The position numbers and the translations under genes are program-made. From Neotamlana sargassicola (lineage in GTDB: Bacteria > Bacteroidota > Bacteroidia > Flavobacteriales > Flavobacteriaceae), in NCBI RefSeq assembly GCF_020523965.1, contig NZ_JAJAPX010000005.1, forward strand, positions 124,001-188,000: 64,000 nt of DNA, read 5' to 3'. Of this stretch, positions 48,799 through 57,065 are shown piece after piece (position 1 is the first letter of the stretch; each line of letters opens with the position of its first letter). The notes beneath the pieces are model-generated. The model was not told the origin of the DNA. It ran no database searches and saw only the letters and a program-made list of their open reading frames with translations.

Positions 48799-50116
48799 TG
48801 CTTAAAATAGTTGAAATATTCATTTTTAAAATTGGGTAAATCGCCAAAGCAATGGACAAAGTTACCATTATAAAAACTAATATTGCAACTTGCATGCCAT
48901 CTTCAAAGGTTAAAGTTTTAATAATATTTTGTTTAAAACCTAATCTGGCCGTTTTTAAAACTAAGGTTAAACCAACCTTTACAAATAAGAAACCTGCTAA
49001 AAATGCAATTATTGCAACGGTAAAACCTTCGTAAGCAATCATTTTAATTAATTGCAAGTTACTTGCGCCGTAAGTTCTTAAAATGGCTAAATCGAAAGCG
49101 CGTTCTTTTACCATTTTATAAAGATTTACAAAAATGGTAATGCCAGATATAATAAGTATTAAATAGGCTATCCAAGTAATGGTTTTAAACCCAATGCTTG
49201 TAAATTCGTATAATCTATCTAACTCATATTTAGGAATCGCCGCTTGTAAATTACTGCTTTCGTTTACTTTTCTGGGGAAATTTAAAAGTGCTACTGGGCT
49301 TCTAAATTGTACTAACAATGAGGTGATTTCTTTGTCTTCGTCATAATGATTTTCGTGGTCGTGGTGAGCTTCATCCGTAGTTTCATGATCGTGCTCATCG
49401 TGCCCATCGTGTTCATGATGCTCATTGTCATGTTCATGTGCTTCATGAGCTTCAGAGTCGTTATGTTCCGATTCATGCGAGTCTGTATGTTCTTCGTCAT
49501 CATGATCATGAACATCCCAAACCGTTTCTAAATTTGTTACAATTAAACAATCTATTACTTTTTGCGTGGGTTTTAAAATACCAACAACAATTAACTTATC
49601 GTCATGTACATCAATAGTATTATCCACCAAACCGTGCGAACTTTTAAAATTATCGCCTAGTTTTAAATTTAGGTTTTTGGCTAAAGTTGCGCCAATAACA
49701 ACTTGAAAAGCTTCTTTTGTAAATTGCCCTTTTTCTAATTCGGCGTTATAAAAATTATAGAATTCATCGGTCGTACCAACAATGCGATACCCTTTGTAAT
49801 TATCGCCGTAAGAAATAGGAACTGCCGTTTTAATTAATCGGTTTTTTGCTAATTTTTTAGCTTCAGTGTACTTTATATTTCCCGTAGGATTATCTAAATG
49901 AAGAATGGACGCCAAAACGAGTTGCAACGGACTTCCTTTTGCGCCAATTACCAAATCTATATCACCTAAATTGTTTTCCATTTGGTATTCAAATGAAGAT
50001 TTTATTTGCTGAATACCAAGTAGTAGTGTAATGCTTAGTGCTAAAATAATAATACTTAAAACCGTGTAGAACGATTTCGACTTTAGGTTTTTTATGCTAA
50101 TTTTCCAGATGTTCAT
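48788..50116 (-). CDS. FtsX/LolC-type ABC permease with histidine-rich loop
   Basis: The 442-residue permease has the four-segment MacB/FtsX layout: one N-terminal membrane helix (17-35), a large periplasmic domain and three C-terminal helices (about 310-435). Residues 203-257 of the periplasmic part form a loop with 18 His among Asp and Glu residues, absent from ordinary LolC proteins. This would bind zinc. It overlaps the ATPase gene by four bases (ATGA) and the next gene by 11. The context suggests a zinc uptake or zinc-delivery complex. Confidence 0.85.
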   Translation of the reverse strand: MNIWKISIKNLKSKSFYTVLSIIILALSITLLLGIQQIKSSFEYQMENNLGDIDLVIGAKGSPLQLVLASILHLDNPTGNIKYTEAKKLAKNRLIKTAVPISYGDNYKGYRIVGTTDEFYNFYNAELEKGQFTKEAFQVVIGATLAKNLNLKLGDNFKSSHGLVDNTIDVHDDKLIVVGILKPTQKVIDCLIVTNLETVWDVHDHDDEEHTDSHESEHNDSEAHEAHEHDNEHHEHDGHDEHDHETTDEAHHDHENHYDEDKEITSLLVQFRSPVALLNFPRKVNESSNLQAAIPKYELDRLYEFTSIGFKTITWIAYLILIISGITIFVNLYKMVKERAFDLAILRTYGASNLQLIKMIAYEGFTVAIIAFLAGFLFVKVGLTLVLKTARLGFKQNIIKTLTFEDGMQVAILVFIMVTLSIALAIYPILKMNISTILSNEK

Positions 50117-50742
50117 AGCGTCATGGTATTTTCAAAAAAGGACTTTATGCGCTGGTCGTGTGTAATTACAATTAAATGCGCCTTGTTTTTTTCGGCTTGC
50201 TGTTTTAACAAGTTAATTACAGCCTCACAGTTTTCATCATCTAAACTCGATGTGGGCTCATCGGCTAAAATAACTTGCGGATTGTGTACCACAGAAAGCG
50301 CAATGCCTAAACGCTGAAGCTGGCCTTCGCTTATCTGGTTTATTTTGTTGTTTTTACAAGCCGTTAAATTAAGTTGCTCTAAAAGGTCGTTTAGTTTGTT
50401 TTGATTTTCTTTTTTATTGCTGAAGAATAAGCGTGCTTGTAAATTCTCTATAACACTTAAAGATTGTATGGCGTGTTTTTGCTGAAATACTAAACCAACA
50501 TTTTCGCCTCTAAATTTATCGAGTTTACTGCTCGATAATGTGTTAATATTGGTGTTGTTTATAGTAACATTTCCAGTTTCTGGTTTTAATAAACCGGCTA
50601 AAAGATGCAAAAGCGTGGTTTTACCAATACCAGATTTTCCTAGTATTAAAAGATGTTCGTTTTCTTTTAAATGAATATCAGGAAAGCCAATAGCGGTTTT
50701 CTGGTTTTTATATTTAAACGTAAGATTTTGGGTTTGTATCAT
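50113..50742 (-). CDS. LolD-type ABC transporter ATPase
   Basis: The 209-residue ATPase has Walker A GKSGIGKTTLLHLLAG, Q-loop LVFQQKHAIQ, signature ISEGQLQRLGIAL, Walker B VILADEPTSSLD and the switch His in VITHD. The signature is ISEGQ in place of the common LSGGQ. It pairs with the following permease, whose gene overlaps by four bases. Confidence 0.92.
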   Translation of the reverse strand: MIQTQNLTFKYKNQKTAIGFPDIHLKENEHLLILGKSGIGKTTLLHLLAGLLKPETGNVTINNTNINTLSSSKLDKFRGENVGLVFQQKHAIQSLSVIENLQARLFFSNKKENQNKLNDLLEQLNLTACKNNKINQISEGQLQRLGIALSVVHNPQVILADEPTSSLDDENCEAVINLLKQQAEKNKAHLIVITHDQRIKSFFENTMTL

Positions 50743-50779
50743 TGTTAATTCAAAAAAATCTTTAAAACTAAATAAGGTA

Positions 50780-51685
50780 TTATTTTATTCCATTTAATTG
50801 CGACACAATCGCCTCATTTAAAACTTCTGGTTTACTACCAGGACCAATAGTTAGTAATTTTGCACCTGTAATAGGAACACCTTTAAACGGCCTAATATTA
50901 ACAGAACCATCGGGTTTGCGCTCAAAATAAGTGTAGTTATTGTTATTAGCAAGCTTTGTACAACCTTTAACACGTAAAATACTTTTTGGCAAGTGGTCGC
51001 ATATGTTTTTTATAATTTGCTCCGAAGGCAAGTTAGGTAAATCTACAGAACAAGATGCCCAATGCGCTTTTAAATGATCGAGTTTTTCGGCATTGTTTTT
51101 AGATGGTAATAATTTGGGCAATAACAACACATCTAAGGCATTAAAATCTATAATTTGTGCTGATGGATTTAGTTGTTTTAAATCTTGAATAACGGTGTTT
51201 TTTCGGTGTGCATCAACCTGATCTAAATGTGTTAAAACTAGGAGGGAAGACACTTGAATTTGATTTGCTTCTAATTCGTTATGTTCGCCTCGTTTTTGCC
51301 AGTTTTTCACATCGACCACAGAGAGTTGAATGGGTGGTAAAAAGCGTTCGTTTAGCCCAACGCCTAAAAATTCCATAAGCGAACACGCATCTGATGTGCC
51401 GTTAGCTTCAATTAATGTAACCCCATTTTTTCGTTCGGGAATTCGGTTTACAGTATCGCGCAGCTCTACAATGCCACTGCAACAAATACAGCTGCCGCTT
51501 AAAGGTTTTATAGTGTTTAAGTTAAGCTGTTCTCTAAACTGTTGTACATCCATATTGGCGTTTTCGTAATCGTTTAAAATTACAAAAGGTTGCCAGTTTT
51601 TAGCTTGAAAATTTTCAATTAAATACTTTAAAAGTGTGGTTTTACCAGCTCCTAAAAATCCAACTATGGTAATTACAGCTTCCAT
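50780..51685 (-). CDS. COG0523 (CobW-like) GTPase, second copy
   Basis: The 301-residue P-loop GTPase has Walker [15 protein letters not shown] and the COG0523 metal motif CxCC in GSCICCSG. The usual guanine-binding NKxD is replaced by THLD (LVLTHLDQVDAHR), so nucleotide specificity may differ. The C-terminal domain is shorter than in the first copy. It lies three bases after the MogA-like gene. COG0523 proteins are metallochaperones, often for zinc. Confidence 0.85.
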   Translation of the reverse strand: MEAVITIVGFLGAGKTTLLKYLIENFQAKNWQPFVILNDYENANMDVQQFREQLNLNTIKPLSGSCICCSGIVELRDTVNRIPERKNGVTLIEANGTSDACSLMEFLGVGLNERFLPPIQLSVVDVKNWQKRGEHNELEANQIQVSSLLVLTHLDQVDAHRKNTVIQDLKQLNPSAQIIDFNALDVLLLPKLLPSKNNAEKLDHLKAHWASCSVDLPNLPSEQIIKNICDHLPKSILRVKGCTKLANNNNYTYFERKPDGSVNIRPFKGVPITGAKLLTIGPGSKPEVLNEAIVSQLNGIK

Positions 51686-51688
51686 GGT

Positions 51689-52222
51689 TTATTTGTTTTT
51701 AGGTCTAAATGGTTTAATAACGTTTTCGTTACACTCTAAATAAGGCCCTTGCATAAGGTCGATGCAATAAGGCACAGCGGGAAAAACAGCATCTAAACAT
51801 TCGCGAATAGATTTTGGTTTACCGGGTAAATTTATAATTAAACTGCTGCCTCTAAGTCCGGCAGTTTGCCTAGATAAAATGGCCGTTGGCACATATTTTA
51901 AAGATTCGGCGCGCATCAATTCACCAAAACCGGGCATCATACGGTCGCAAACAGCTTCGGTAGCTTCTGGGGTAACGTCGCGTTTTGCGGGTCCTGTGCC
52001 ACCTGTGGTTACCACTAAACAACAATTTTCGTTATCAACCATGTCAATAATGGTTTGCTCAATAACATCTTGTTCATCAGGAATAATTTTATAAACGTCT
52101 TGCCAGTTTGAAGTTAAATAATCGTTTAGCGTATTAATAATGGCTTTTCCGCTTAAATCTTCATAAACACCATTACTGGCTCTATCGCTGACGGTTATTA
52201 TTCCTATTTTAATAGATTGCAT
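51689..52222 (-). CDS. MogA/MoaB-family molybdopterin adenylyltransferase-like protein
   Basis: The 177-residue protein has the Mog-domain motifs TTGGTGPAKRDVTPEAT and LRGSSLIINLPGKPKS. MogA adenylates molybdopterin in molybdenum cofactor synthesis. No other cofactor gene is present, and it sits inside the putative zinc-starvation operon between two COG0523 genes (gaps 22 and 3 bases). Either it is a displaced moco gene or it has a role linked to zinc. Confidence 0.88.
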   Translation of the reverse strand: MQSIKIGIITVSDRASNGVYEDLSGKAIINTLNDYLTSNWQDVYKIIPDEQDVIEQTIIDMVDNENCCLVVTTGGTGPAKRDVTPEATEAVCDRMMPGFGELMRAESLKYVPTAILSRQTAGLRGSSLIINLPGKPKSIRECLDAVFPAVPYCIDLMQGPYLECNENVIKPFRPKNK

Positions 52223-52244
52223 AGTTGCTGTTTAATACGCAAAG

Positions 52245-53462
52245 TTAAGCATTTGTTGGCGCGAAATTTTCAATTGGCCAAGAATCTGTATTAGGAAATA
52301 GGTTGTTTTTCCAAAGGTTTACTTCGTTATCGGTTAGTAAACATTTATTGAGTTGAGCTATCATGTTTTCTTTGTCGAGATACTGCCCAATAAAAACGAG
52401 TTCTATTTTTCGATCTCCAAAATTAGCATCCCAATTAGATTCTATCACCAGTTGATTTTCTACAAAAGCAGCGTAATTGGCACGTTCTGATAAAGACATA
52501 GAAGCCCACCAAACGCCCGCATTATCGGCTTTACAAGAACCACCTGCCGAACTCCATATTAGAGCTTGATTAGGTCGAGATGCTAGCCAAAATAACCCTT
52601 TGCTACGAATAACATTTTGCGGGAAATCTGTGTTTAAATAGGTTAAAAAGCGCTCCGGATGAAATGGTTTTTTACTTCTAAATACAAACGAACCAATACC
52701 ATATTCTTCGGTTTCAGGAGTGTGTTCGTTTTCTAATTCTTTTATCCAACCTGCCGAAGCTTCAGCTTTTTCATAATTAAATAATCCGGTATTTATAACT
52801 TCATTTAAATTTACTTCAGATTGCGTCGATGTAATTATTTTTGCTTCAGGATTTAACGAGGTTATTATAGCTTTAAGTTCTTCTAAATCTTTGTTATCAA
52901 CTAGATCTATTTTGTTTAAAATAATAACATTAGCAAATTCAATTTGATCGGTAAGTAAATTAACAATGGTGCGGTTATCGCCTTCAATATTTGTAAGTTC
53001 TCTTGATGCTAAATAATCTGGACTAGAAAAATCCTTTAAAAAATTAAAAGCATCAACTACGGTTACCATAGTGTCAATGTAGCTAAAACGACTTAAATCA
53101 ATGTTTCCATCTTCGCTTTCAAAGGTAAACGTTTGGGCAACCGGAATGGGTTCGCTAATACCTGTGCTTTCTATAAGTAAATAATCGAACTTATTTTGTG
53201 AAGCTAATTTTTCAACTTCTACCATAAGGTCTTCACGAAGTGTACAGCAAATGCAGCCATTGCTCATTTCTACTAACTTTTCTTCGGTTCTAGAAAGGGT
53301 GTTTTCGTTTTCAATAAATTGCGCATCAATGTTAACTTCGCTCATATCGTTAACAATAACAGCCACTTTTAAGCCTTGTTTGTTATGTAGAATATGATTT
53401 AATAAAGTGGTTTTTCCTGCCCCAAGAAAACCGCTTAATACTGTAACGGGTAGTTTTTTCAT
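52245..53462 (-). CDS. COG0523 (CobW-like, ZigA/YciC-type) GTPase
   Basis: The 405-residue protein shows Walker [16 protein letters not shown], the metal-binding CxCC in [12 protein letters not shown], an intact NKID guanine motif (ILNKIDLV) and a CobW C-terminal domain (about 265-395). Its size fits the zinc-responsive ZigA/YciC subgroup, which is thought to hand zinc to client enzymes under starvation. It follows folE by 20 bases, and FolE is a known type of client. Confidence 0.92.
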   Translation of the reverse strand: MKKLPVTVLSGFLGAGKTTLLNHILHNKQGLKVAVIVNDMSEVNIDAQFIENENTLSRTEEKLVEMSNGCICCTLREDLMVEVEKLASQNKFDYLLIESTGISEPIPVAQTFTFESEDGNIDLSRFSYIDTMVTVVDAFNFLKDFSSPDYLASRELTNIEGDNRTIVNLLTDQIEFANVIILNKIDLVDNKDLEELKAIITSLNPEAKIITSTQSEVNLNEVINTGLFNYEKAEASAGWIKELENEHTPETEEYGIGSFVFRSKKPFHPERFLTYLNTDFPQNVIRSKGLFWLASRPNQALIWSSAGGSCKADNAGVWWASMSLSERANYAAFVENQLVIESNWDANFGDRKIELVFIGQYLDKENMIAQLNKCLLTDNEVNLWKNNLFPNTDSWPIENFAPTNA

Positions 53463-53482
53463 TTTAAAATTAGCTACTTAAT

Positions 53483-54145
53483 TTATGTTGATGAATTATT
53501 AACAATACCGAAAAACTCGTTTCGTTGTAGTTCGTTGTTAAACTCGCCATCATATTCAATAGTTGTGGTAAAACTATCTTTGTCTTTAATGCCTCGTGAT
53601 GATACGCACAGGTGTTTTGCAGAAATCATTACAATAACATCTTTGGTGTTTAAAACCGCTTGCAGGTCTTTTAAAATTTGAAGCGATAAACGCTCTTGTA
53701 CTTGCGGACGGTGGGCGTAATAATCTACCAATCTGTTAATTTTAGATAAGCCAATAACTTTATCTTTAGGGATGTAAGCAATATGCGCATGCCCAGTAAT
53801 TGGTAAAAAGTGATGCTCGCAGGACGAATCGATAGTTATGTTTTGTTCTACAAGCATTTTTTTATACTTGTATTTGTTTTCAAAAACCGATAGTTTAGGT
53901 TTGTTTTTTGGGTTTAAGCCATAAAACAACTCTTTAACGTACATTTTTGCAAAGCGGTATGGCGTTCCAGATAAGCTATCGTCAGTTAAATCTAAACCTA
54001 ATTCTTCCATTATTTTTGCAAAGTGATGCTTTATGTTTTCAATTTTCTCATCATCACTTTTATCAAAAGCATTTGGTAGTAAAGGCGTTTCTATGTTTGT
54101 AGAGATATGGTTATCTCCAATGTTTTCAATTAAATCTTTATTCAT
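53483..54145 (-). CDS. folE: GTP cyclohydrolase I
   Basis: The 220-residue enzyme makes dihydroneopterin triphosphate for folate. All zinc ligands are kept: Cys and His in DSSCEHHFLPITGH and the Cys in KHLCVSSRG. The catalytic core KVIGLSKINRLVDYYAHRPQ is normal. It overlaps the MerC-domain gene by eight bases and is within the zinc operon, so it is probably a starvation-induced copy of a zinc-dependent enzyme and not the constitutive one. Confidence 0.92.
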   Translation of the reverse strand: MNKDLIENIGDNHISTNIETPLLPNAFDKSDDEKIENIKHHFAKIMEELGLDLTDDSLSGTPYRFAKMYVKELFYGLNPKNKPKLSVFENKYKYKKMLVEQNITIDSSCEHHFLPITGHAHIAYIPKDKVIGLSKINRLVDYYAHRPQVQERLSLQILKDLQAVLNTKDVIVMISAKHLCVSSRGIKDKDSFTTTIEYDGEFNNELQRNEFFGIVNNSST

Positions 54146-54548
54146 TTTTTGTACAGCATTTATCGGTTTTGCATTGGCAATAATTCAAATTATACACGTG
54201 TAAAATAACCAACGAAATAGCAACTATGTACATAACCATTTCAGGTATTGCTAACCATTCTATTTTTTCATTTATTATTAAGATAAAAAGTAGGCTCCAA
54301 GACACCCAAAGCCCAATTTTTATACTGTTATTAGTTGATGTTTGAGTAGAACGATACACCGCAAAAAACGAAATAACTATAAAAATAAAATCGATGGCGT
54401 GCCACCAAGTAGGTACTGCCTTTGAAGCGCAACAAGCGGCAACAGTAGTTTGGGCCATAAATAAAAACGGGGTAGCTATGCAATGTATTAAGCAAATAGA
54501 GCTTGCTAAAGCACCCAACGTATCGGGTTTTTTAATAGAAATGTTCAT
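54138..54548 (-). CDS. MerC-domain membrane protein
   Basis: The 136-residue protein has four membrane segments and the MerC start DTLGALASSICLIHCIATPF with a Cys in the first helix. It carries AACCASK and a Cys-rich tail (YCQCKTDKCC). MerC proteins transport mercury, but those beside Fur/Zur-type genes are presumed zinc importers or sensors. It is the first gene of the eight-gene operon and divergent from zur. Confidence 0.88.
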   Translation of the reverse strand: MNISIKKPDTLGALASSICLIHCIATPFLFMAQTTVAACCASKAVPTWWHAIDFIFIVISFFAVYRSTQTSTNNSIKIGLWVSWSLLFILIINEKIEWLAIPEMVMYIVAISLVILHVYNLNYCQCKTDKCCTKNE

Positions 54549-54563
54549 TTAAATTTATATTAA

Positions 54564-54578
54564 TGCAACTAAGTTGCA
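54564..54578. promoter_or_regulatory. 15-bp palindrome, putative Zur operator 1
   Basis: TGCAACTAAGTTGCA is a perfect 7-1-7 palindrome covering the last bases of the -7 box and the start region of the merC operon promoter. Its position at the divergent promoters of a Fur-family gene and a metal operon marks it as the operator. Confidence 0.7.
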
Positions 54579-54606
54579 AATATACTTATAATGTTTGTTA
54601 TTGCAA
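54577..54606 (-). promoter_or_regulatory. Promoter of the eight-gene merC operon
   Basis: On the minus strand TTG (54606-54604), 19 bases, then TATATTTG (54584-54577) match both Bacteroidota promoter elements. The predicted start lies within the palindrome, about 20 bases before the merC ATG. Confidence 0.7.
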
Positions 54607-54625
54607 CTAACTTATATTAAATTTG
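54595..54625 (+). promoter_or_regulatory. Promoter of zur
   Basis: TTG at 54595-54597, 20 bases, then TAAATTTG at 54618-54625 match both promoter elements. The -7 box ends four bases before the zur ATG, so the mRNA would be nearly leaderless or start inside the codon region; the ATG at 54630 is still the only good start. Confidence 0.6.
54601..54616. promoter_or_regulatory. Imperfect copy of the operator, putative Zur operator 2
   Basis: TTGCAACTAACTTATA shares TGCAACTAA with the left side of operator 1 and lies between the -33 and -7 elements of the zur promoter while covering the -33 TTG of the merC promoter. Confidence 0.5.
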
Positions 54626-54629
54626 TGAT

Positions 54630-55010
54630 ATGGGAGTTGTACGCAAAACACAATCGGTTAGTTTAGTTTTAGACGCTTTTAATGCAGAAAACAAAGCTAT
54701 TTCTGTAATAGATTTGGTTGAAAGGTTTAGCGATAAAATAAATAAAACCACAGTGTATCGGGTTTTAGATAGGCTAGAAGACGATGGCGTTTTACATTCC
54801 TTTTTAGGAGTTAACGGTATAAAATGGTATGCGCCCTGTAAAGGTTGTAGCGAACACAAGCATACCGATGTGCATCCACATTTTCAATGTACCGATTGCG
54901 GAAAAATAGATTGTTTAAATGTAGATATTACAATACCAAACCTACCCAATAGGGAAGTAGCAGGCGCTCAAGTATTAATTCAAGGAAAATGTGAAGCTTG
55001 TTGTAATTAG
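54630..55010 (+). CDS. zur: Fur-family transcriptional regulator, Zur type
   Basis: The 126-residue protein has a winged helix DNA-binding domain (about 1-75, recognition helix NKTTVYRVLDRLEDDGVL) and a metal-binding domain with HKHTDVHPHFQC. Structural zinc Cys pairs are CTDC and CEAC. The local genes (COG0523, FolE, MerC, His-rich permease) point to zinc and not iron. The promoter carries a copy of the putative operator, suggesting autoregulation. Confidence 0.85.
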   Translation: MGVVRKTQSVSLVLDAFNAENKAISVIDLVERFSDKINKTTVYRVLDRLEDDGVLHSFLGVNGIKWYAPCKGCSEHKHTDVHPHFQCTDCGKIDCLNVDITIPNLPNREVAGAQVLIQGKCEACCN

Positions 55011-55439
55011 TTAGCCTTCAATAACCTCTTTATATTCTTCAAAAAAGGCTTCGAATAAGCTCATGTTTTCATTAAAAAACTCCATAACCTGTTGCCAGGT
55101 GTTTTTGTTGTGTATAGAAACCTTTTCCTCTAAAGGCACGTAAATTCTAGAAATTTCTTTATGGTTTTCAAGAAAATATTCTTCTTCGTAAATGGCATTA
55201 GGTAAATAATCGTCGTGTAAAATACTTTTTAAGGCAACTAATTTTTCCCAATATTTAATTCTAAATTCCAAATCGTCTTCAACATCAAGCGCTACTAATG
55301 CTTTTTTAGTATCAAAATGAAATTTAAAACTAAAGCCTTTCAGTTTTGTATCGTACAAAATCCATTTCCTCGGAAAAGATTTTCCAAAGCTAATCCAAAA
55401 GTCTTGACGTAATTTTCGCGATTCTTCTTTACTAAACAT
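55011..55439 (-). CDS. DUF4268 domain protein
   Basis: The 142-residue protein has the DUF4268 features RQDFWISFGKSFPRKWILY and FHFDTKKALVALDVE. The family has a fold related to nuclease-like proteins but no established role. Its stop abuts the stop of zur (adjacent bases), so the two genes converge. Confidence 0.85.
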   Translation of the reverse strand: MFSKEESRKLRQDFWISFGKSFPRKWILYDTKLKGFSFKFHFDTKKALVALDVEDDLEFRIKYWEKLVALKSILHDDYLPNAIYEEEYFLENHKEISRIYVPLEEKVSIHNKNTWQQVMEFFNENMSLFEAFFEEYKEVIEG

Positions 55440-55481
55440 TTAAAAATTCTCTTTTTCGGTATTTTCCGCGAAAGCGGTAAC

Positions 55482-56156
55482 TTATATAAAATAGGCTACT
55501 GTAACCCCTAAAATAATGGCTACAAATTTCGATAAATTAAATTTATGTCCGTCGCCACTTTCAAACAATATAGTAGTACTAATATGTAAAAATATACCAA
55601 TAACAATGGCGTTTATAGCGCTTACCGTGTCGTGATTTAAGTTTGCGGTGTTCGATATTAAAGTGCCCAACGGCGTCATTAGTCCAAAAAATACTAAAAA
55701 CAAAATACGCTGTGTTTTACTAAAATGCGATTGTATTAAAAACAGTGTAAGCATAGTAGCAATAGGAATTTTATGCACCAAAACCCCAAGTACCATCGTG
55801 TTGTGGTCGTGTATAGGGAAGCCTTCTAAAAAACTATGAATACATAAACTAATAAATAATAACCACGGGAATGTACTGTCGTTTTTATTTACATGAACAT
55901 GCCCATGCTCTGCACCTTTAGAGAAAAGCTCTAAAACAATTTGAAGTAAAATACCGCCCATTATTAAAAGGCCAGTAAATTTCGTGTTTAAGTGATGGTA
56001 AACTTCTGGAAGTAATTCAAATAAAGTTAATGCCAGTAAAAAAGCACCACTAAACGATAATAGTAATTTGTTGTTCCAAGACTTTTGGCTTTTAGTAAAA
56101 AAAGCCAAAACAATACCTAAAATAACAGCAAAAACAGGTAAGAGAAACTTAATCAT
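55482..56156 (-). CDS. ZIP-family metal transporter
   Basis: The 224-residue protein has eight membrane segments. The ZIP metal-binding helices are visible as SLCIHSFLEGFPIHDH (helix IV) and VHKIPIATM (helix V), and a His-containing loop AEHGHVHVNK lies before them. It should bring zinc or a related divalent metal into the cell. It lies just beyond the zur locus; no copy of the operator palindrome is seen upstream, so Zur control is not shown. Confidence 0.9.
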   Translation of the reverse strand: MIKFLLPVFAVILGIVLAFFTKSQKSWNNKLLLSFSGAFLLALTLFELLPEVYHHLNTKFTGLLIMGGILLQIVLELFSKGAEHGHVHVNKNDSTFPWLLFISLCIHSFLEGFPIHDHNTMVLGVLVHKIPIATMLTLFLIQSHFSKTQRILFLVFFGLMTPLGTLISNTANLNHDTVSAINAIVIGIFLHISTTILFESGDGHKFNLSKFVAIILGVTVAYFI

Positions 56157-56167
56157 TTAATAAAAAA

Positions 56168-56899
56168 TTATTTAAATATCATAATTAAACGTTCCGATTG
56201 TTTGGCATCAAACTTATGTAATTTATAATCGCCAAAAGTATCTAGTAAAAAAATATTGGCCGCTTCAAACAACGCTTCAAAATCTTTTAAAGTAAACCCA
56301 CGCACACGCTCTTGAAAATTGTAGTTTTCGCCTTCGTGTGTAAAACTAATATCCTTAATAATATAGCCATTATCAACAAAACGCTTTAAATAAAATGTAA
56401 TATCATCAACGGTTTTAACCTCTTCGGGTACTAAATTATCAATAACAAAATCGCTATTCATAAAATCGATAACCCCAAACCCCGTTTCGTTAAGGTTGGT
56501 TTTAATGGCTTTTAAGGTTTTAAGGTTGTCCTCATCGTTTTCAAAATATCCAAAACTAGTAAACAAGTTAAAAACAGCATCAAAAGTTTCGCCAAAAGGT
56601 TGGCACATATCATGCACTTTAAAATGTAGGCTACTATTTTCAAACTGTTTAGCAAAAGCAATACTATTTTCGCTTAAATCGGCACCCGTAACATTGTAAC
56701 CAATACTGTTTAAGTATTTAGAGTGCCTGCCTTTGCCGCACGCCAAATCTAAAATTCGTCCGTTTTCGGGTAAATTAAGGTAATTGGTAAGGTTATTCAT
56801 AAAAACCTCGGCCTCTGTAGTATCTCTATCTTTGTAAAGCGTGTGGTAAAACGGGGTGTTAAACCACGAAGTAAACCATTTAGTAGTTTGTTTTGTCAT
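56168..56899 (-). CDS. SAM-dependent methyltransferase
   Basis: The 243-residue class I methyltransferase has SAM motif I ILDLACGKGRHSKYL, acidic residue in VTGADLSENS and motif IV FDAVFNLFTSFGYF. It resembles small-molecule methyltransferases of the UbiE/YcgJ sort. The substrate is unknown. It lies 11 bases before the ZIP gene start. Confidence 0.88.
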   Translation of the reverse strand: MTKQTTKWFTSWFNTPFYHTLYKDRDTTEAEVFMNNLTNYLNLPENGRILDLACGKGRHSKYLNSIGYNVTGADLSENSIAFAKQFENSSLHFKVHDMCQPFGETFDAVFNLFTSFGYFENDEDNLKTLKAIKTNLNETGFGVIDFMNSDFVIDNLVPEEVKTVDDITFYLKRFVDNGYIIKDISFTHEGENYNFQERVRGFTLKDFEALFEAANIFLLDTFGDYKLHKFDAKQSERLIMIFK

Positions 56900-56924
56900 A
56901 ATTTTTTGGAGGTTACCACGCTTA

Positions 56925-57040
56925 GGCGCGGTCAGGCTTTCCGTTATATCTTTTTATTTAGTTCGTTGTAATTGCTATCGCATTACACCAACCCAAATAA
57001 AAAGGATGCCACTGCAATCCTTAACCTAATTATCAGTAAA
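56925..57040. repeat. Palindromic intergenic repeat upstream of rlmL
   Basis: ATCTTTTTATTT at 56948-56959 pairs with AAATAAAAAGGAT at 56995-57007 around a 35-base centre. A GC-richer flank GCGCGGTCAGGCTTTCCG precedes it and CTGCAATCCTTAACC follows it. This arrangement resembles short palindromic elements dispersed in flavobacterial genomes. No coding frame is present. Confidence 0.45.
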
Positions 57041-57065
57041 CTTTATGTTTCGGGCAAAATTACAT

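Noticed and set aside
49346-49531. Plus-strand frame rich in Met, Val and Phe that looks like a small membrane protein
   Set aside because: It is the reverse complement of the histidine/aspartate-rich loop of the permease gene; CAT and GAC codons read backwards give Met and Val.
55440-55481. GCGAAAGCGG-containing hairpin after the ZIP gene as a possible regulatory site
   Set aside because: It resembles the common terminator stem also seen at 45336 but is short and lacks a T-run; no regulatory claim is supported.
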